64,000 bases of DNA from Bacteroidales bacterium (GTDB lineage: Bacteria; Bacteroidota; Bacteroidia; Bacteroidales; P3), in the NCBI GenBank assembly GCA_017940465.1, contig JAGAYN010000031.1, positions 62,001 through 126,000 on the forward strand. Reading direction: 5' to 3'. Shown piece after piece: positions 16,878 to 25,994 of the stretch (position 1 is the stretch's first letter; the number at the start of each line of letters is the position of its first letter). The notes beneath the pieces were generated by a model. The model was not told the origin of the DNA and searched no databases. It saw only the letters and a list, made by a program, of their open reading frames with translations. The translations under genes were made by a program, and so were the position numbers.

Positions 16878-19172
16878 TTAGAAGTCCTTTATATTATATG
16901 TATAGGAGGAGGCTGCTGGTTTGCGCTTGCCCTTGGGGTTGGAGGGCTCCTTGATGATGCTCCCGTCGGGCTTGTGGTGCGATTCCCGCCCATGGCCCGG
17001 CTGACGGATGCCGAAATAGGTCTTGTCCAGGTGCAGGCGCCGGGTGCGTAGGGTGTAGTTGTCGAAGTCCAGTATCCACTCGGGGTCGAAGGTCTGGTAG
17101 AGGAAGCGGCACTCGAAGTGCAGGTGGGGTCCTGTGGAGTTGCCTGTGCTGCCGCCGAGGCCCAGCACCTCGCCGGCGGCGACTTCCTGGTTGGGCTTGA
17201 CATGGATTTTGGAGAGGTGGCCGTAGAGTGTCTCCAAGCCGTTGGGATGCCTCACCACCACACAGTTGCCGTATCCTCCCATCGGGGAAGCCACGCGGAC
17301 GGTGCCCCCGAAGGCGGCATGGACAGGGTCGCCTGTATTGAGTGCTATGTCCACTCCGTGGTGCCCGCGCTGCCACCGCCAGCCGTAGTTGGAGGTCTTG
17401 CTGTTCTTCACCGGGAAGCAGAAACCGCCGGTGTCGCTGACCAACTTCAAGATGATTTCGTCGGGCAACATGTCGAGTTGCGTGCGCCCGTGGGGATTGA
17501 CGCGGTGGTGGGGGAAGGCGTCGTACCAGAGGGGGACCCATGCGCGGTCGAGGGGGGTGGCGTCGGCGGTGGTGGCAGGGGAGGGGGGCGGAGTGGCGGG
17601 CTTGGCTGTAGGGGACGGGGTGGCTTTGACGGGGGCCGCCTTGGGGGTGGAGGTGGCTTTGGGTGCAGCAGGGGCTTTAGGCTTCTCCAGCCGGACAGCA
17701 ATCAAGGAGTCGTAGTAGGACATCTGGGCTTGACTGATACCGATACCGCACAGGAACAGGAGTGCCAGCACCAGCGTGCGCCGCAGCCGCGCCACAGGGA
17801 ATCCCAACAGCTCGCGGTATTTGGCTACGGTGCGCCGCGCCAAAGGGAAGCCCTGGGCATTGAGCCGCTGGGTGAGGGCCTCGTCGGAGAGAGGTGAATG
17901 CTTGTCTTCCGCATTGATGGCATCGGCCAGCTTCTGCTTGATGGTCTCCACCGAAATCTCTTCGCCGGCATCGCCCATCATGCCCTTGGAGAAGCACTCC
18001 TTGAGGGGTATGGTGCCGAAGTCGGTCTGTAGGTACTTGCTGTTGGCCATGCGCGAGACGGTGCTGATGTCCAGCCCCGTGGCCTCGGCCACCTCGCGCT
18101 GCCGTAGGGGTTGCATCTGGTCGGGGTCGCCGGTGAGGAGGAACCGCCGCTGGTGCTTGATGATGAAGCGCATCACACGGACAATCGTGTCGTGCCGCTG
18201 CTGGAGCAGGTCGATAAACCCCTGGGCATCGGCCTGTTTGGTGCGCAGGAACTGGAGGGTCTCCTTGTCGCCTTTCTGCCGCTCCATCTCGGCCAGCATG
18301 TCGGTGTAGTAGGTGTTGAGGCTCAGTTTGGGAATATTGCCGTCGTTCAGGTAGAAGGATAGTTGCCCGTCGTGCTGCTGGAGGATGATGTCGGGCGTGT
18401 AGGTCTGGGCGGCCATGTCGCTCTCGGCTTCGGAGCCGCCAGGCTTGGGGTTGAGCCGCCGGATGAGCGATGCGGCCTCGTCCAGCGCCTCTCCGCCTAC
18501 GCCAAGGGCGGCCTGCAGGTATTCATAGCGGTGGTTGGCAAAGTCGTCGAAATGGCCCTGAAGGATACTCCTGGCCAGCGCGGAAGCGGAGGTGGGCTCC
18601 ATGCGCCGGAGCTGCAGCAGGAGGCATTCCTGCAGGTTGCGGGCGCCGATGCCGGGCGGGTCGAGGTTCTGGATAAGATGCAGCACCTCCTCCACCTCCT
18701 GTGGCGAGGCATCGATGCCCTGCCGGAAGGCAAGGTCATTGGCTATGAGGTTGAGGTCGCGCCCCAGATAGCCTGCTTCGTCGAGCGATCCTATCAACTC
18801 GTCGGCAATCAGGTGCTGGCGTGGGGTGAGGTTGAGGGAGACGAGCTGCTGGTAGAGCCGGTCGGAGAACGAAGAGTGGTCGGCCACTATGAACTCGTGC
18901 CGCTGGGCGTTGGGGTCGTGCTCCAGGCGTTCTCGGTAGTCGTATCCGAAGTCCTCCTCGTCGCTGTCCCAATCGGACGAGTCGTTGTCGCGGGCCAGGG
19001 TGTCGATATCCTCGGCATTGTCCGGGGCTTCCGCCTCGAGGAGCGGGTTCTTCTCTATCTCTTCCTTGATGGCATGTTCGAGGTCAGTGACGGGCAACTG
19101 CAGCAGACGCATGAGTTGTATCTGTTGCGGAGAGAACTTCTGCTGCAGTTGCTGTCGCTGGACCTGTTTCAT
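16878..19172 (-). CDS. rpoN: Sigma-54 factor fused in frame to a signal anchor and M23 (LytM) peptidase
   Basis: A 764-residue open frame. Residues 1-465 are a complete RpoN: Gln-rich region I (LQQKFSPQQIQLMRLLQLP), an acidic linker, the core-binding domain and the RpoN box ARRTVAKYRE (445-454), ending at VARLRR where RpoN proteins usually stop. With no stop codon, the frame continues into a hydrophobic segment (466-482), a Pro/Ala-rich linker and a LytM domain with intact zinc ligands (H604, D608, H685) and H652 and H683. GTG at 17795 (residue 460) could start a separate exported peptidase, MARLRRTLVLALLFLCGIGIS. Both halves keep all key motifs, so loss of a stop between two overlapping genes is likely; an indel in the assembly is possible. 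Confidence 0.9.
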   Translation of the reverse strand: MKQVQRQQLQQKFSPQQIQLMRLLQLPVTDLEHAIKEEIEKNPLLEAEAPDNAEDIDTLARDNDSSDWDSDEEDFGYDYRERLEHDPNAQRHEFIVADHSSFSDRLYQQLVSLNLTPRQHLIADELIGSLDEAGYLGRDLNLIANDLAFRQGIDASPQEVEEVLHLIQNLDPPGIGARNLQECLLLQLRRMEPTSASALARSILQGHFDDFANHRYEYLQAALGVGGEALDEAASLIRRLNPKPGGSEAESDMAAQTYTPDIILQQHDGQLSFYLNDGNIPKLSLNTYYTDMLAEMERQKGDKETLQFLRTKQADAQGFIDLLQQRHDTIVRVMRFIIKHQRRFLLTGDPDQMQPLRQREVAEATGLDISTVSRMANSKYLQTDFGTIPLKECFSKGMMGDAGEEISVETIKQKLADAINAEDKHSPLSDEALTQRLNAQGFPLARRTVAKYRELLGFPVARLRRTLVLALLFLCGIGISQAQMSYYDSLIAVRLEKPKAPAAPKATSTPKAAPVKATPSPTAKPATPPPSPATTADATPLDRAWVPLWYDAFPHHRVNPHGRTQLDMLPDEIILKLVSDTGGFCFPVKNSKTSNYGWRWQRGHHGVDIALNTGDPVHAAFGGTVRVASPMGGYGNCVVVRHPNGLETLYGHLSKIHVKPNQEVAAGEVLGLGGSTGNSTGPHLHFECRFLYQTFDPEWILDFDNYTLRTRRLHLDKTYFGIRQPGHGRESHHKPDGSIIKEPSNPKGKRKPAASSYTYNIKDF

Positions 19173-19175
19173 TGT

Positions 19176-21338
19176 TTAGCGGACGATGTCCATTTCTGCA
19201 ATGAGGTTCTTGGCACCGGCGTAGACGTCGATGACCCAGAGCATGTAGCGGCTGTCGAGGCAGATGCAGCGCTGCAGATTCTCCTCGAAGTCGATGTCGC
19301 CGCTCATGGCCTCGCTGTTGCCGTCGAATGCCAGGCCGATGAGGCGGCCGCGGGCGTCGATGACAGGCGAACCACTGTTGCCGCCGGTGATGTCGTTATT
19401 GGTGATGAAGCAGGTGGGGAGTTCGCCTTTACGGTTGGTGTAGCGGCCGAAGTCGCGCTTCTCGTAGAGTTCCTTGAGGCGTGTGGGGACAGCGAATTCG
19501 CTGCTGGTGGGATCCTCCTTCTCGATGACACCCTTGAGGGTGGTGTAATAGTGGTAGGAGACACCGTCCTTGGGGTCGTAGCTCATGACGTTGCCATAGG
19601 TGAGGCGGATGGTGCTGTTGGCATCGGGCGACATGAGTTTGCGGCTGCTGTTGATTTGCAGGATGCCATCGGTGAAGTCGCGGATGCCACGCTCCAGGTT
19701 GTCCTGGGAGTCCTGCGGGAGTTCGTCGTTGAGGGCCTGGTAGGCGTTGATGGCTTCGGTGCCGGCCTGCGCCAGGGGGTCTTTCTCAAGGCTCTTGGCA
19801 TTGGGCTTCTGCATGAACTTGGCCAGGGCGTCGGCATTGGAGAAGAAGGACTTCTTGTAGAGCTCGTCGGCATACTTGCCGAAGTCGCCTTTGTACTTCT
19901 TGTTGGCGTCCACCAGGAACTTCGGGCAGTAGCTGGGGTTCATGTTGTCCACCACGTACTTGAACATTGCGGTCACCAGGCGCTTGTCCACGTTCATATC
20001 GTAGTCTTTGTAGAAGTTGTCGATGTAGTTCTGGTATTTGGACAGGTCGGCGTTCTTGTCCTGTTCGAGCTCGGCCTGGAAGGTACGGCTGAGGCGGGCG
20101 GCGAAGAGCGGGGCCTCGGGTCCGGAGAGAAGGCCTTCGATGAGGTACTGGTTGGCTTCCGAGATGTTGGTGCGTGCGGCGTAGCCGTCGCGGATGAGGT
20201 CGAGGGCGCGGCTGTATTTGGGCGAGCGCTGGCGGCGGGCCCAGGTGGTGTATTCGCGCTCCACCTCTTTCTTCACCTCCATGGTGCCCAGGTTCTTGAG
20301 GGCTTTGTTCTGCTCGTAGCTGTACTTCCAGTAGTTGGAGCAGGAGGCGTATTTGGAGGCGTATTTGATGCGCGTGGCCTGGTCGGCGGCCATCTCCTCG
20401 CGGAGGATGTTGATTTTCACGGTGCGGATCTCGTAGCGCAGCTTGTTGGTGATGTTCATAGTCTCCTCGAGGCCGTAGGAGGTGAGGAAGTGGTCGGTGG
20501 TGCCGGGGAAGCCCATGACCATGGCGAAGTCACCGTCGCCGATCTCGCCGGCGCTGACGGGCAGCGAGTGCTTGGGGTTGAGGGGGACGTTGTCCTTGCT
20601 GTAGTCGGCGGGGGAACCGTCGGGGGCGGTATAGATGCGGAAGAGGGAGAAGTCGCAGGTGTGGCGCGGCCAGGACCAGTTGTCGGTGTCGCCGCCGAAC
20701 TTACCCATCGACGAGGGGGGGGCACCCACAAGGCGCACGTCGCGATAGATGACGTGCACGAAGAGGAAGAACTGGTTGCCGTTGAACATCGGACGCACGC
20801 GTGCGCTGTAGACGGTGCCCTCGACGGCTTTCTTCGCTATCTCTTCGCTCACGCGGTCGATGGCGGCCTGGCGGTCGCTCTCGCTCATCTCGTCGGAGAG
20901 ATGCTCCTTGACGCGGTCGGTGACGTCCTCCATGCGGACGAGGATGGAGGCGGTGAGGCCCGGGTTGGGGAGCTCCTGGTCCATGGTGTAGGCCCAGAAC
21001 CCGTCGCGCAGGTAGTCGTGTTCGACGGTGGAATGCTCCTGTATCTTGCCGTAGCCGCAGTGGTGGTTGGTGCTCATCAGGCCCTGCTTGGAGATAATCT
21101 CGCCGGTGCAGAAGTGCCAGAAGGGCGAACCTGCGTTGCCGAGGCCCACGATGGCGTCCTTGAGGCAGGCACGGTTGATGCTGTAGATGTCTTCGGGCGT
21201 GAGTTTGAATCCGGCCCGTTGCATGTCGGAATAGTTCTTTCCGATCAGGGACAGCAGCCACATGCCTTCGTCGGCGCGCGCGGCATTGGGGGCGATGACG
21301 GCCATCGCCAGGGCAATCACTAAGGTGCGAATTTTCAT
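19176..21338 (-). CDS. S46-family dipeptidyl-peptidase, DPP7-like
   Basis: A 720-residue exported serine exopeptidase with signal peptide MKIRTLVIALAMAVIAPNAARA. The catalytic triad is visible: His in STNHHCGYG, Asp in GGDTDNWSWPRH, and Ser in GGNSGSPVIDARG. S46 enzymes remove dipeptides from the N-terminus of oligopeptides in the periplasm and feed peptide catabolism. The segment after the serine reads IGLAFDGNSEAMSGDI; glycine in FDG fits DPP7-like (hydrophobic P1) rather than DPP11-like (acidic P1, FDR) specificity. Its stop lies 3 bp before rpoN. A near-consensus promoter precedes it, so it is probably the first gene of the operon. Confidence 0.93.
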   Translation of the reverse strand: MKIRTLVIALAMAVIAPNAARADEGMWLLSLIGKNYSDMQRAGFKLTPEDIYSINRACLKDAIVGLGNAGSPFWHFCTGEIISKQGLMSTNHHCGYGKIQEHSTVEHDYLRDGFWAYTMDQELPNPGLTASILVRMEDVTDRVKEHLSDEMSESDRQAAIDRVSEEIAKKAVEGTVYSARVRPMFNGNQFFLFVHVIYRDVRLVGAPPSSMGKFGGDTDNWSWPRHTCDFSLFRIYTAPDGSPADYSKDNVPLNPKHSLPVSAGEIGDGDFAMVMGFPGTTDHFLTSYGLEETMNITNKLRYEIRTVKINILREEMAADQATRIKYASKYASCSNYWKYSYEQNKALKNLGTMEVKKEVEREYTTWARRQRSPKYSRALDLIRDGYAARTNISEANQYLIEGLLSGPEAPLFAARLSRTFQAELEQDKNADLSKYQNYIDNFYKDYDMNVDKRLVTAMFKYVVDNMNPSYCPKFLVDANKKYKGDFGKYADELYKKSFFSNADALAKFMQKPNAKSLEKDPLAQAGTEAINAYQALNDELPQDSQDNLERGIRDFTDGILQINSSRKLMSPDANSTIRLTYGNVMSYDPKDGVSYHYYTTLKGVIEKEDPTSSEFAVPTRLKELYEKRDFGRYTNRKGELPTCFITNNDITGGNSGSPVIDARGRLIGLAFDGNSEAMSGDIDFEENLQRCICLDSRYMLWVIDVYAGAKNLIAEMDIVR

Positions 21339-21384
21339 TGTGTTAATCTGTTTTTATTATTTATGAATACTATTTTTCAAGGTG

Positions 21385-21416
21385 CAAAGATACAACTTCC
21401 GCCCGAAATGGCCAAA
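21385..21416 (-). promoter_or_regulatory. Promoter of the S46-rpoN-ribH-fmt operon
   Basis: On the minus strand TTTG (21416-21413) and TATCTTTG (21392-21385) are 20 bp apart. This matches the consensus and lies ~50 bp upstream of the S46 start. Confidence 0.78.
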
Positions 21417-21445
21417 TTTATTTTTCCTCCGTCCGGTTTCCGGCA

Positions 21446-21525
21446 GGGACCCTATAGGTATCCCCCAGGTATCCTGTAGGTATTTACTTCGACTGTGAAC
21501 CGATATGACCCCTTATGAACCCCCG
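21446..21525 (-). repeat. TACCT phased repeat, copy 2 (full form)
   Basis: Read on the minus strand: GGTCATATCGGTTCACAGTC, then GAAGTAAA and three TACCT units 11 bp apart, ending TATAGGGTCCC. It closely matches the copy at 55503-55580. It sits in the divergent region between the S46 operon and mraZ. Confidence 0.8.
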
Positions 21526-21660
21526 ATTTCCCTGCCTGTCTGGCAACTCCTATGACTGCCAGTGTTTTAGCCTCTTCCGGGCATCGGAAACGGTCCCTTC
21601 CCGCCTCCTTCGGCCGGGCGGGGTTCCGGGGCAGGGGAGGGGCGGAAAGTTTTCAACACG

Positions 21661-21691
21661 GGCGGCGGGCGGCCACCGGCCGCCCGCCGCC
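21661..21691. other. Very GC-rich 14-bp hairpin
   Basis: A perfect stem (21661-21674 with 21678-21691) with a 3-nt loop, made almost only of G and C, and not followed by a T run. Role unknown; it could be an insulator between the divergent operons. Confidence 0.6.
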
Positions 21692-21826
21692 CGCCAAAAG
21701 CGGATTCAAGTCGCACTTATACAGCCTGTTGTGAAATTTTTAAAGAAAAATGAAACCTTTTTCTGGAAATTCCGTTAATGGTTATGAACAACAAAATTTG
21801 GTTAAAAAAAACAAAAAAAGGATTTT

Positions 21827-21860
21827 TTTGGCAGAAATTGGAAATTTCTTCGTAATTTTA
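21827..21860 (+). promoter_or_regulatory. Possible promoter of the dcw cluster
   Basis: TTTG (21827-21830) and TAATTTTA (21853-21860, last base off consensus) are 22 bp apart, in the AT-rich 60 bp before mraZ. Confidence 0.4.
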
Positions 21861-21884
21861 CAACCTGAAAAATAGTAGGCAAAA

Positions 21885-22361
21885 ATGGCGTTAATACTTG
21901 GAAAAGAGTACTGTAAGATTGACTCGAACGGTCGTTTCAAGTTTCCAATTGCGTTGAAGAGGCAGTTGGAGACCGAGGACGGGCGTTTCGTCATCCGTCA
22001 GAGCGTCTATGCCGAGTGTTTGGAGCTGTGGACCTATGCCAGTTTCAGGGAGGAAGTGGAGAAACTCCAAGGAATGCTCAACCCCTACCGCCGCGAGGAC
22101 CGCGAACTGCTGCGCAAGCTGACCGAAGGCAACATCGTCGAGCTCGACTCGAACGACCGCCTTCTGGTGCCCGCCGAGCAGAAGCACGTCATCGCCAAGG
22201 CCAAGGAGGTTGTCCTGCAATCGACCGGCAAGTTCATCGAGCTCTGGGACCGCACCGCCTACGACCGTATGAACACCGCCGGCGGCGACTTTGCCCAGAG
22301 GGCAGAGGCGCTGCTCGGCCCAAGCCGGAGCGATGCCGATGCAGGAAACCAGCTACCATAG
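21885..22361 (+). CDS. mraZ: MraZ transcriptional regulator of the dcw cluster
   Basis: A 158-residue protein with the two SpoVT/AbrB-like halves of MraZ: DSNGRFKFPIALKRQLE near residue 10 and ELDSNDRLLVPAEQK near residue 85, each followed by a D-x-x-x-R type DNA-contact loop. In other bacteria MraZ binds repeats upstream of its own gene and represses the dcw operon. The start ATG is taken at 21885, beside an AT-rich promoter region. Its end overlaps the start of rsmH by ~23 bp. Confidence 0.94.
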   Translation: MALILGKEYCKIDSNGRFKFPIALKRQLETEDGRFVIRQSVYAECLELWTYASFREEVEKLQGMLNPYRREDRELLRKLTEGNIVELDSNDRLLVPAEQKHVIAKAKEVVLQSTGKFIELWDRTAYDRMNTAGGDFAQRAEALLGPSRSDADAGNQLP

Positions 22362-23265
22362 CCCCGTGATGCTTGCCGAGGCCCTCGACGGCCTCGCCCT
22401 GCGCCCCGAAGGCACCTATGTGGACGCCACCTTCGGCGGCGGCGGCCATTCCCGCGCCATCCTCCAGCGGCTCGGCCCCGAAGGCCGCCTGCTGGCTTTC
22501 GACCAGGACGCCGACGCCCTGGCCAACGCCATCGACGACCCGCGCTTCACCCTCATCAACGAGAACTTCCGCCACATGAAAAACTTCCTCCGCCTGCACG
22601 GGGTGCGGCAGGTGGACGGCCTGCTGGCCGACCTCGGCGTGAGCAGCCACCAGTTCGACGTGCCGGAGCGCGGCTTCTCCACCCGCTTCGACGGCGAGCT
22701 CGACCTCCGCATGGACCGCCGCGCACCCACCACGGCGCGCGACCTCGTGAACTCGCTCCCCGAGGAGGACCTCGCCCGCCTGCTGAAACTCTACGGCGAG
22801 CTGCCCAACGCACGCCAGATGGCCAAAGCCATCGTCCAGGCACGTTCCGAAAAGGAACTGCTCACCACCTTCGACCTCCGCCAGGCCGTGGCCCGCCACC
22901 TGCCCCGCGGCATGGAGAACAAATACCTCGCCATGCTCTTCCAGGCCCTGCGCATCGAGGTGAACGGCGAACTCGACGCCCTGCGCGAAATGCTCCTCCA
23001 GGCCTGCACGCTGCTGCCCGAAGGCGGGCGGCTGGTGGTGATCAGCTACCACTCGCTCGAGGACCGCCTGGTGAAAAACTTCATGAAAAGCGGCAACTTC
23101 GAGGGCGACCAGGAGAAGGACTTCTACGGCAATCTCCTGGCCCCGATGCGCATGGTGAGCCGCGGCGCCGTGAAAGCCTCCGCCGGCGAACTGGAGCGCA
23201 ACAACCGCGCCCGCAGCGCACGCCTGCGCGTGGCCGAACGGACTGCCAATAATATAATGAATTAA
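22339..23265 (+). CDS. rsmH: 16S rRNA (cytosine(1402)-N(4))-methyltransferase
   Basis: A 308-residue product from MQETSYHSPVMLAEALDGL; a longer frame from 22291 is not supported. The SAM-binding YVDATFGGGGHSRAIL, the LLADLGVSSHQFD segment, FSTRFDGELDLRMDRR, and the C-terminal VISYHSLEDRLVKNF are all RsmH signatures. It methylates C1402 in the ribosomal P site. It is the second gene of the dcw cluster, overlapping mraZ. Confidence 0.95.
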   Translation: MQETSYHSPVMLAEALDGLALRPEGTYVDATFGGGGHSRAILQRLGPEGRLLAFDQDADALANAIDDPRFTLINENFRHMKNFLRLHGVRQVDGLLADLGVSSHQFDVPERGFSTRFDGELDLRMDRRAPTTARDLVNSLPEEDLARLLKLYGELPNARQMAKAIVQARSEKELLTTFDLRQAVARHLPRGMENKYLAMLFQALRIEVNGELDALREMLLQACTLLPEGGRLVVISYHSLEDRLVKNFMKSGNFEGDQEKDFYGNLLAPMRMVSRGAVKASAGELERNNRARSARLRVAERTANNIMN

Positions 23266-23286
23266 AGAAAAGGAATCACGAAAGGA

Positions 23287-23733
23287 ATGGGAAACCGCTT
23301 CAGAGAAAAAGTAGTCGAGGAAGGGCTCAAGCCCGAACCCGAAGTGGCCGAGGCCGAGGTGCAGCCTGCAGCCCCCGAGGCCGAAGCCGCACAGGCCGGG
23401 CCCGAACGCCGGCGCGGTGTCGGCAAGGTGCTGGGCGGCATCGGCAAGGTGCTGGGCGGCGACCTGCTGGCCGACAAGATGGTGCTGCAGCAGATCCCCC
23501 TGCTGCTGCTCTGCCTGGTCTTCCTCCTCCTCATCGTGGCCAACCGCTACAAGGTGGAAAGCCTCAGCCGCGACAAGCTGGCCACTCAGGAACGCATCAA
23601 CGACCTGCGCGAGCACCGCATCCAGATGCAGAAGCAGTACCAGAAGAGCGTCAAACTTTCGCAACTAGCCGAAGACCTGAGCGCCACCGGCGTGGGCATC
23701 ACCTCCGGCCCGCCCTATGAAATCGAGAAATAA
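23287..23733 (+). CDS. ftsL: FtsL-like division protein
   Basis: A 148-residue bitopic protein: a cytoplasmic N-terminus rich in Glu, Ala and Pro (residues 1-60), one transmembrane helix (IPLLLLCLVFLLLIV, ~residues 70-86), and a short periplasmic coiled coil (LATQERINDLREHRIQMQKQ). Topology, size and position between rsmH and ftsI match FtsL, which forms a complex with FtsB and FtsQ and activates FtsWI. Primary sequence is poorly conserved, so the call rests on context. Its stop lies 4 bp before the preferred ftsI start. Confidence 0.8.
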   Translation: MGNRFREKVVEEGLKPEPEVAEAEVQPAAPEAEAAQAGPERRRGVGKVLGGIGKVLGGDLLADKMVLQQIPLLLLCLVFLLLIVANRYKVESLSRDKLATQERINDLREHRIQMQKQYQKSVKLSQLAEDLSATGVGITSGPPYEIEK

Positions 23734-23737
23734 GACC

Positions 23738-25990
23738 ATGAAACAGGAAGACAACGATAAACGGATGACACGCGGCATGGTGGTCCTCTACCTGCTGCTC
23801 ACGCTCGGCGTGGGCATTGCCGTCATCGTCGGCATCGTCAAGATACAGTTTGTCCACGGCGACGAATGGCGCGCCCGCGCCAGCAAGCGCGAAGCCGGCC
23901 TGCGCATCGACCCCGCGCGGCGCGGCAACATCTACTCCAGCGACGGCAAGATACTGGCCACCACGGTGACCGAATGCGACCTCTACCTCGACCTCTACAA
24001 CGCCCCGCTGCTCGACGACAAGGGCAACCCCGTGTATGACAAGAAAGGCCGCCCCCGCGAGACGGGACCCATCACCGACAGCAACTTCATGGCCTGCCTC
24101 GACACGGTTTCCTTCATGCTGGCACAGGCCCTCCCGGCACACAGCGTCCAGTACTACCGCGACCGCCTCCTCAAAGGACGCCAGCGCGAGAAGTCGCGCC
24201 GCTGTGTACTCATCCAGCGCGGAGTGCCCTACTCGGTATGGCTCGACATTAGCCGCCTCCCGGGATGGCGGCGCGGCGTGGTGAAGCAGGTCGACGGGCA
24301 GAGCGTGATCCGACAGGTCCGCGCCCACATCTACGGCAACCTCGCCGAAAACACCATCGGCTTCCGCAACAGCCGCGAGAAGAATACCTACACCGGCCTC
24401 GAAGGCTACTACGACAGCATCCTCCGCGGCCAGGACGGCATCTTCAACTGCCGCCGCCTCACCATGGGCATCTGGCTCCCCGATGAGCCCCGCGAACGCA
24501 AGGAAATACCCCAGCGCACCGACGGCGACCGCGTGGACACCCTCGTGGTGCAGAACAAGGTGGACGGCCAGAGCATCGTCTCCACCATCGACACCCGCTA
24601 CCAGGACATCGCCGAAAGCTCCCTCCGCAAGGCCCTGCGCCAGTACGGCGGCAGCGCCGGATGCGCCATCCTGATGGAGATGCAGACCGGCTATGTACTG
24701 GCATGTGCCAACCTGGCGGTAGACACCTCGGTGCACGACTACATGGAGGTGCGCGACCGCAACGTGGCCGTCAGCGATGTCTACGAGCCGGGCTCCACCT
24801 TCAAGACCGTCATCCTCTCGGCCATGCTCGAGGATCCCGCCAACAGCATCGACACCGCCATGCGCCTCCCCGCCCGCTACAAGAACTTCGGTGGCAAAAA
24901 CGGCGAAATCAAGGACGACCATGGCAACTGGGACTCCCTCAGCCTCCGGCGCGTCATCGAGCAGTCGTCCAACGTCGGCATGTGCGACCTCGGCTGGCAG
25001 CTCTACAGCAACCGCCGCGACACCCTCCGGCACCTCGTGGAGCGCATGTTCCCCTACGACAAACTCAATCCCGACATCAAAACGCCTGAATACAAGACGC
25101 ACATCAACAACCTTTCCGCCTCCAACCGCGACTTCCTCAACTTCTGCTACGGCTACTCCACCAACGTCTCCGCCCTGCGCCTGATTACCTTCTACAATGC
25201 CCTTGGTGCCGGCGGACGCATGGTGAAGCCACTCTTCTGCCGCGCCGTCATCGACCGCAACGGCCGCCAGCACGAGGTGAAGCCCGTGGTGCTCAACCCC
25301 TCCATCTGCAGCCGCCGCACCGCCCTGCTGATGCACGACATGCTGGAGAATGTGGTGGAGAACGGAACCGGCAACAACATCAAGAACAACACTTACGGCA
25401 TCGCCGGCAAGACAGGCACGGCGGTGCACAACTATACCAACTTCAAGCGCTACAACGCCTCCTTCGCAGGCTTCTTCCCCTCGGAGAACCCGCGCTACAC
25501 CTGCCTGGTGGTGGTGAAGGACATACCGGCCTATGGACGTCAGGCGGCGACGGTCTTCAAATCGATAGCCGATTGCGTAGTGGCTGTGGACAAGCGGCTG
25601 AGCGATGGCTCGGTCAAGTCGGCCTGGCCCACCCTGCAGGAGGACAGCGCCAAGGCCCTCCAGCGGCCCTACACAGAGAAGGGCGACCAGCAGAGCATCG
25701 AAAGGGCCTACCGTCTGCTCAGGCTCCCCTACCAGTCCGCCGACCCCGACAGCCGCTGGGTCTACTACCAGTCCGCCACCGACTCCACCCCATCCACCTA
25801 CCGCCCCTACACACCGCCTTCGGGTCAGGTTCCCAACTGCTATGGTATGACGGCCAAGGATGGAGTGGAACTGTTGCAGTCGGTAGGCTACAAGGTCAAG
25901 GTCCAGGGCTATGGACGCGTGGCGTCGCAATCGCCCAAGGGCGGTGCCGCCGCCAGACAGGGGGCCACCGTAGTGCTAACAATGAAATAA
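23738..25990 (+). CDS. ftsI: Division transpeptidase, class B penicillin-binding protein (PBP3/FtsI) with PASTA domain
   Basis: A 750-residue protein with one N-terminal membrane helix, a dimerisation domain (RRGNIYSSDGKILATTV), and the transpeptidase domain: SxxK in EPGSTFKTVI, SxN in EQSSNVGMC, KTG in GIAGKTGTAVH. The last ~55 residues (VPNCYGMTAKDGVELLQSVG) are a PASTA domain. It cross-links septal peptidoglycan with FtsW. ATG at 23738 is preferred over 23717, which would overlap ftsL. An extended loop with KGNPVYDKKGRPRETG lies between the first and second blocks. murE begins 4 bp downstream. Confidence 0.94.
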   Translation: MKQEDNDKRMTRGMVVLYLLLTLGVGIAVIVGIVKIQFVHGDEWRARASKREAGLRIDPARRGNIYSSDGKILATTVTECDLYLDLYNAPLLDDKGNPVYDKKGRPRETGPITDSNFMACLDTVSFMLAQALPAHSVQYYRDRLLKGRQREKSRRCVLIQRGVPYSVWLDISRLPGWRRGVVKQVDGQSVIRQVRAHIYGNLAENTIGFRNSREKNTYTGLEGYYDSILRGQDGIFNCRRLTMGIWLPDEPRERKEIPQRTDGDRVDTLVVQNKVDGQSIVSTIDTRYQDIAESSLRKALRQYGGSAGCAILMEMQTGYVLACANLAVDTSVHDYMEVRDRNVAVSDVYEPGSTFKTVILSAMLEDPANSIDTAMRLPARYKNFGGKNGEIKDDHGNWDSLSLRRVIEQSSNVGMCDLGWQLYSNRRDTLRHLVERMFPYDKLNPDIKTPEYKTHINNLSASNRDFLNFCYGYSTNVSALRLITFYNALGAGGRMVKPLFCRAVIDRNGRQHEVKPVVLNPSICSRRTALLMHDMLENVVENGTGNNIKNNTYGIAGKTGTAVHNYTNFKRYNASFAGFFPSENPRYTCLVVVKDIPAYGRQAATVFKSIADCVVAVDKRLSDGSVKSAWPTLQEDSAKALQRPYTEKGDQQSIERAYRLLRLPYQSADPDSRWVYYQSATDSTPSTYRPYTPPSGQVPNCYGMTAKDGVELLQSVGYKVKVQGYGRVASQSPKGGAAARQGATVVLTMK

Positions 25991-25994
25991 GTCA

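Noticed and set aside
18363-21323. 986-codon open frame opposite rpoN and the S46 peptidase
   Set aside because: It is the antisense shadow of two well-supported genes, kept open by high GC content; its product has no recognisable domain.
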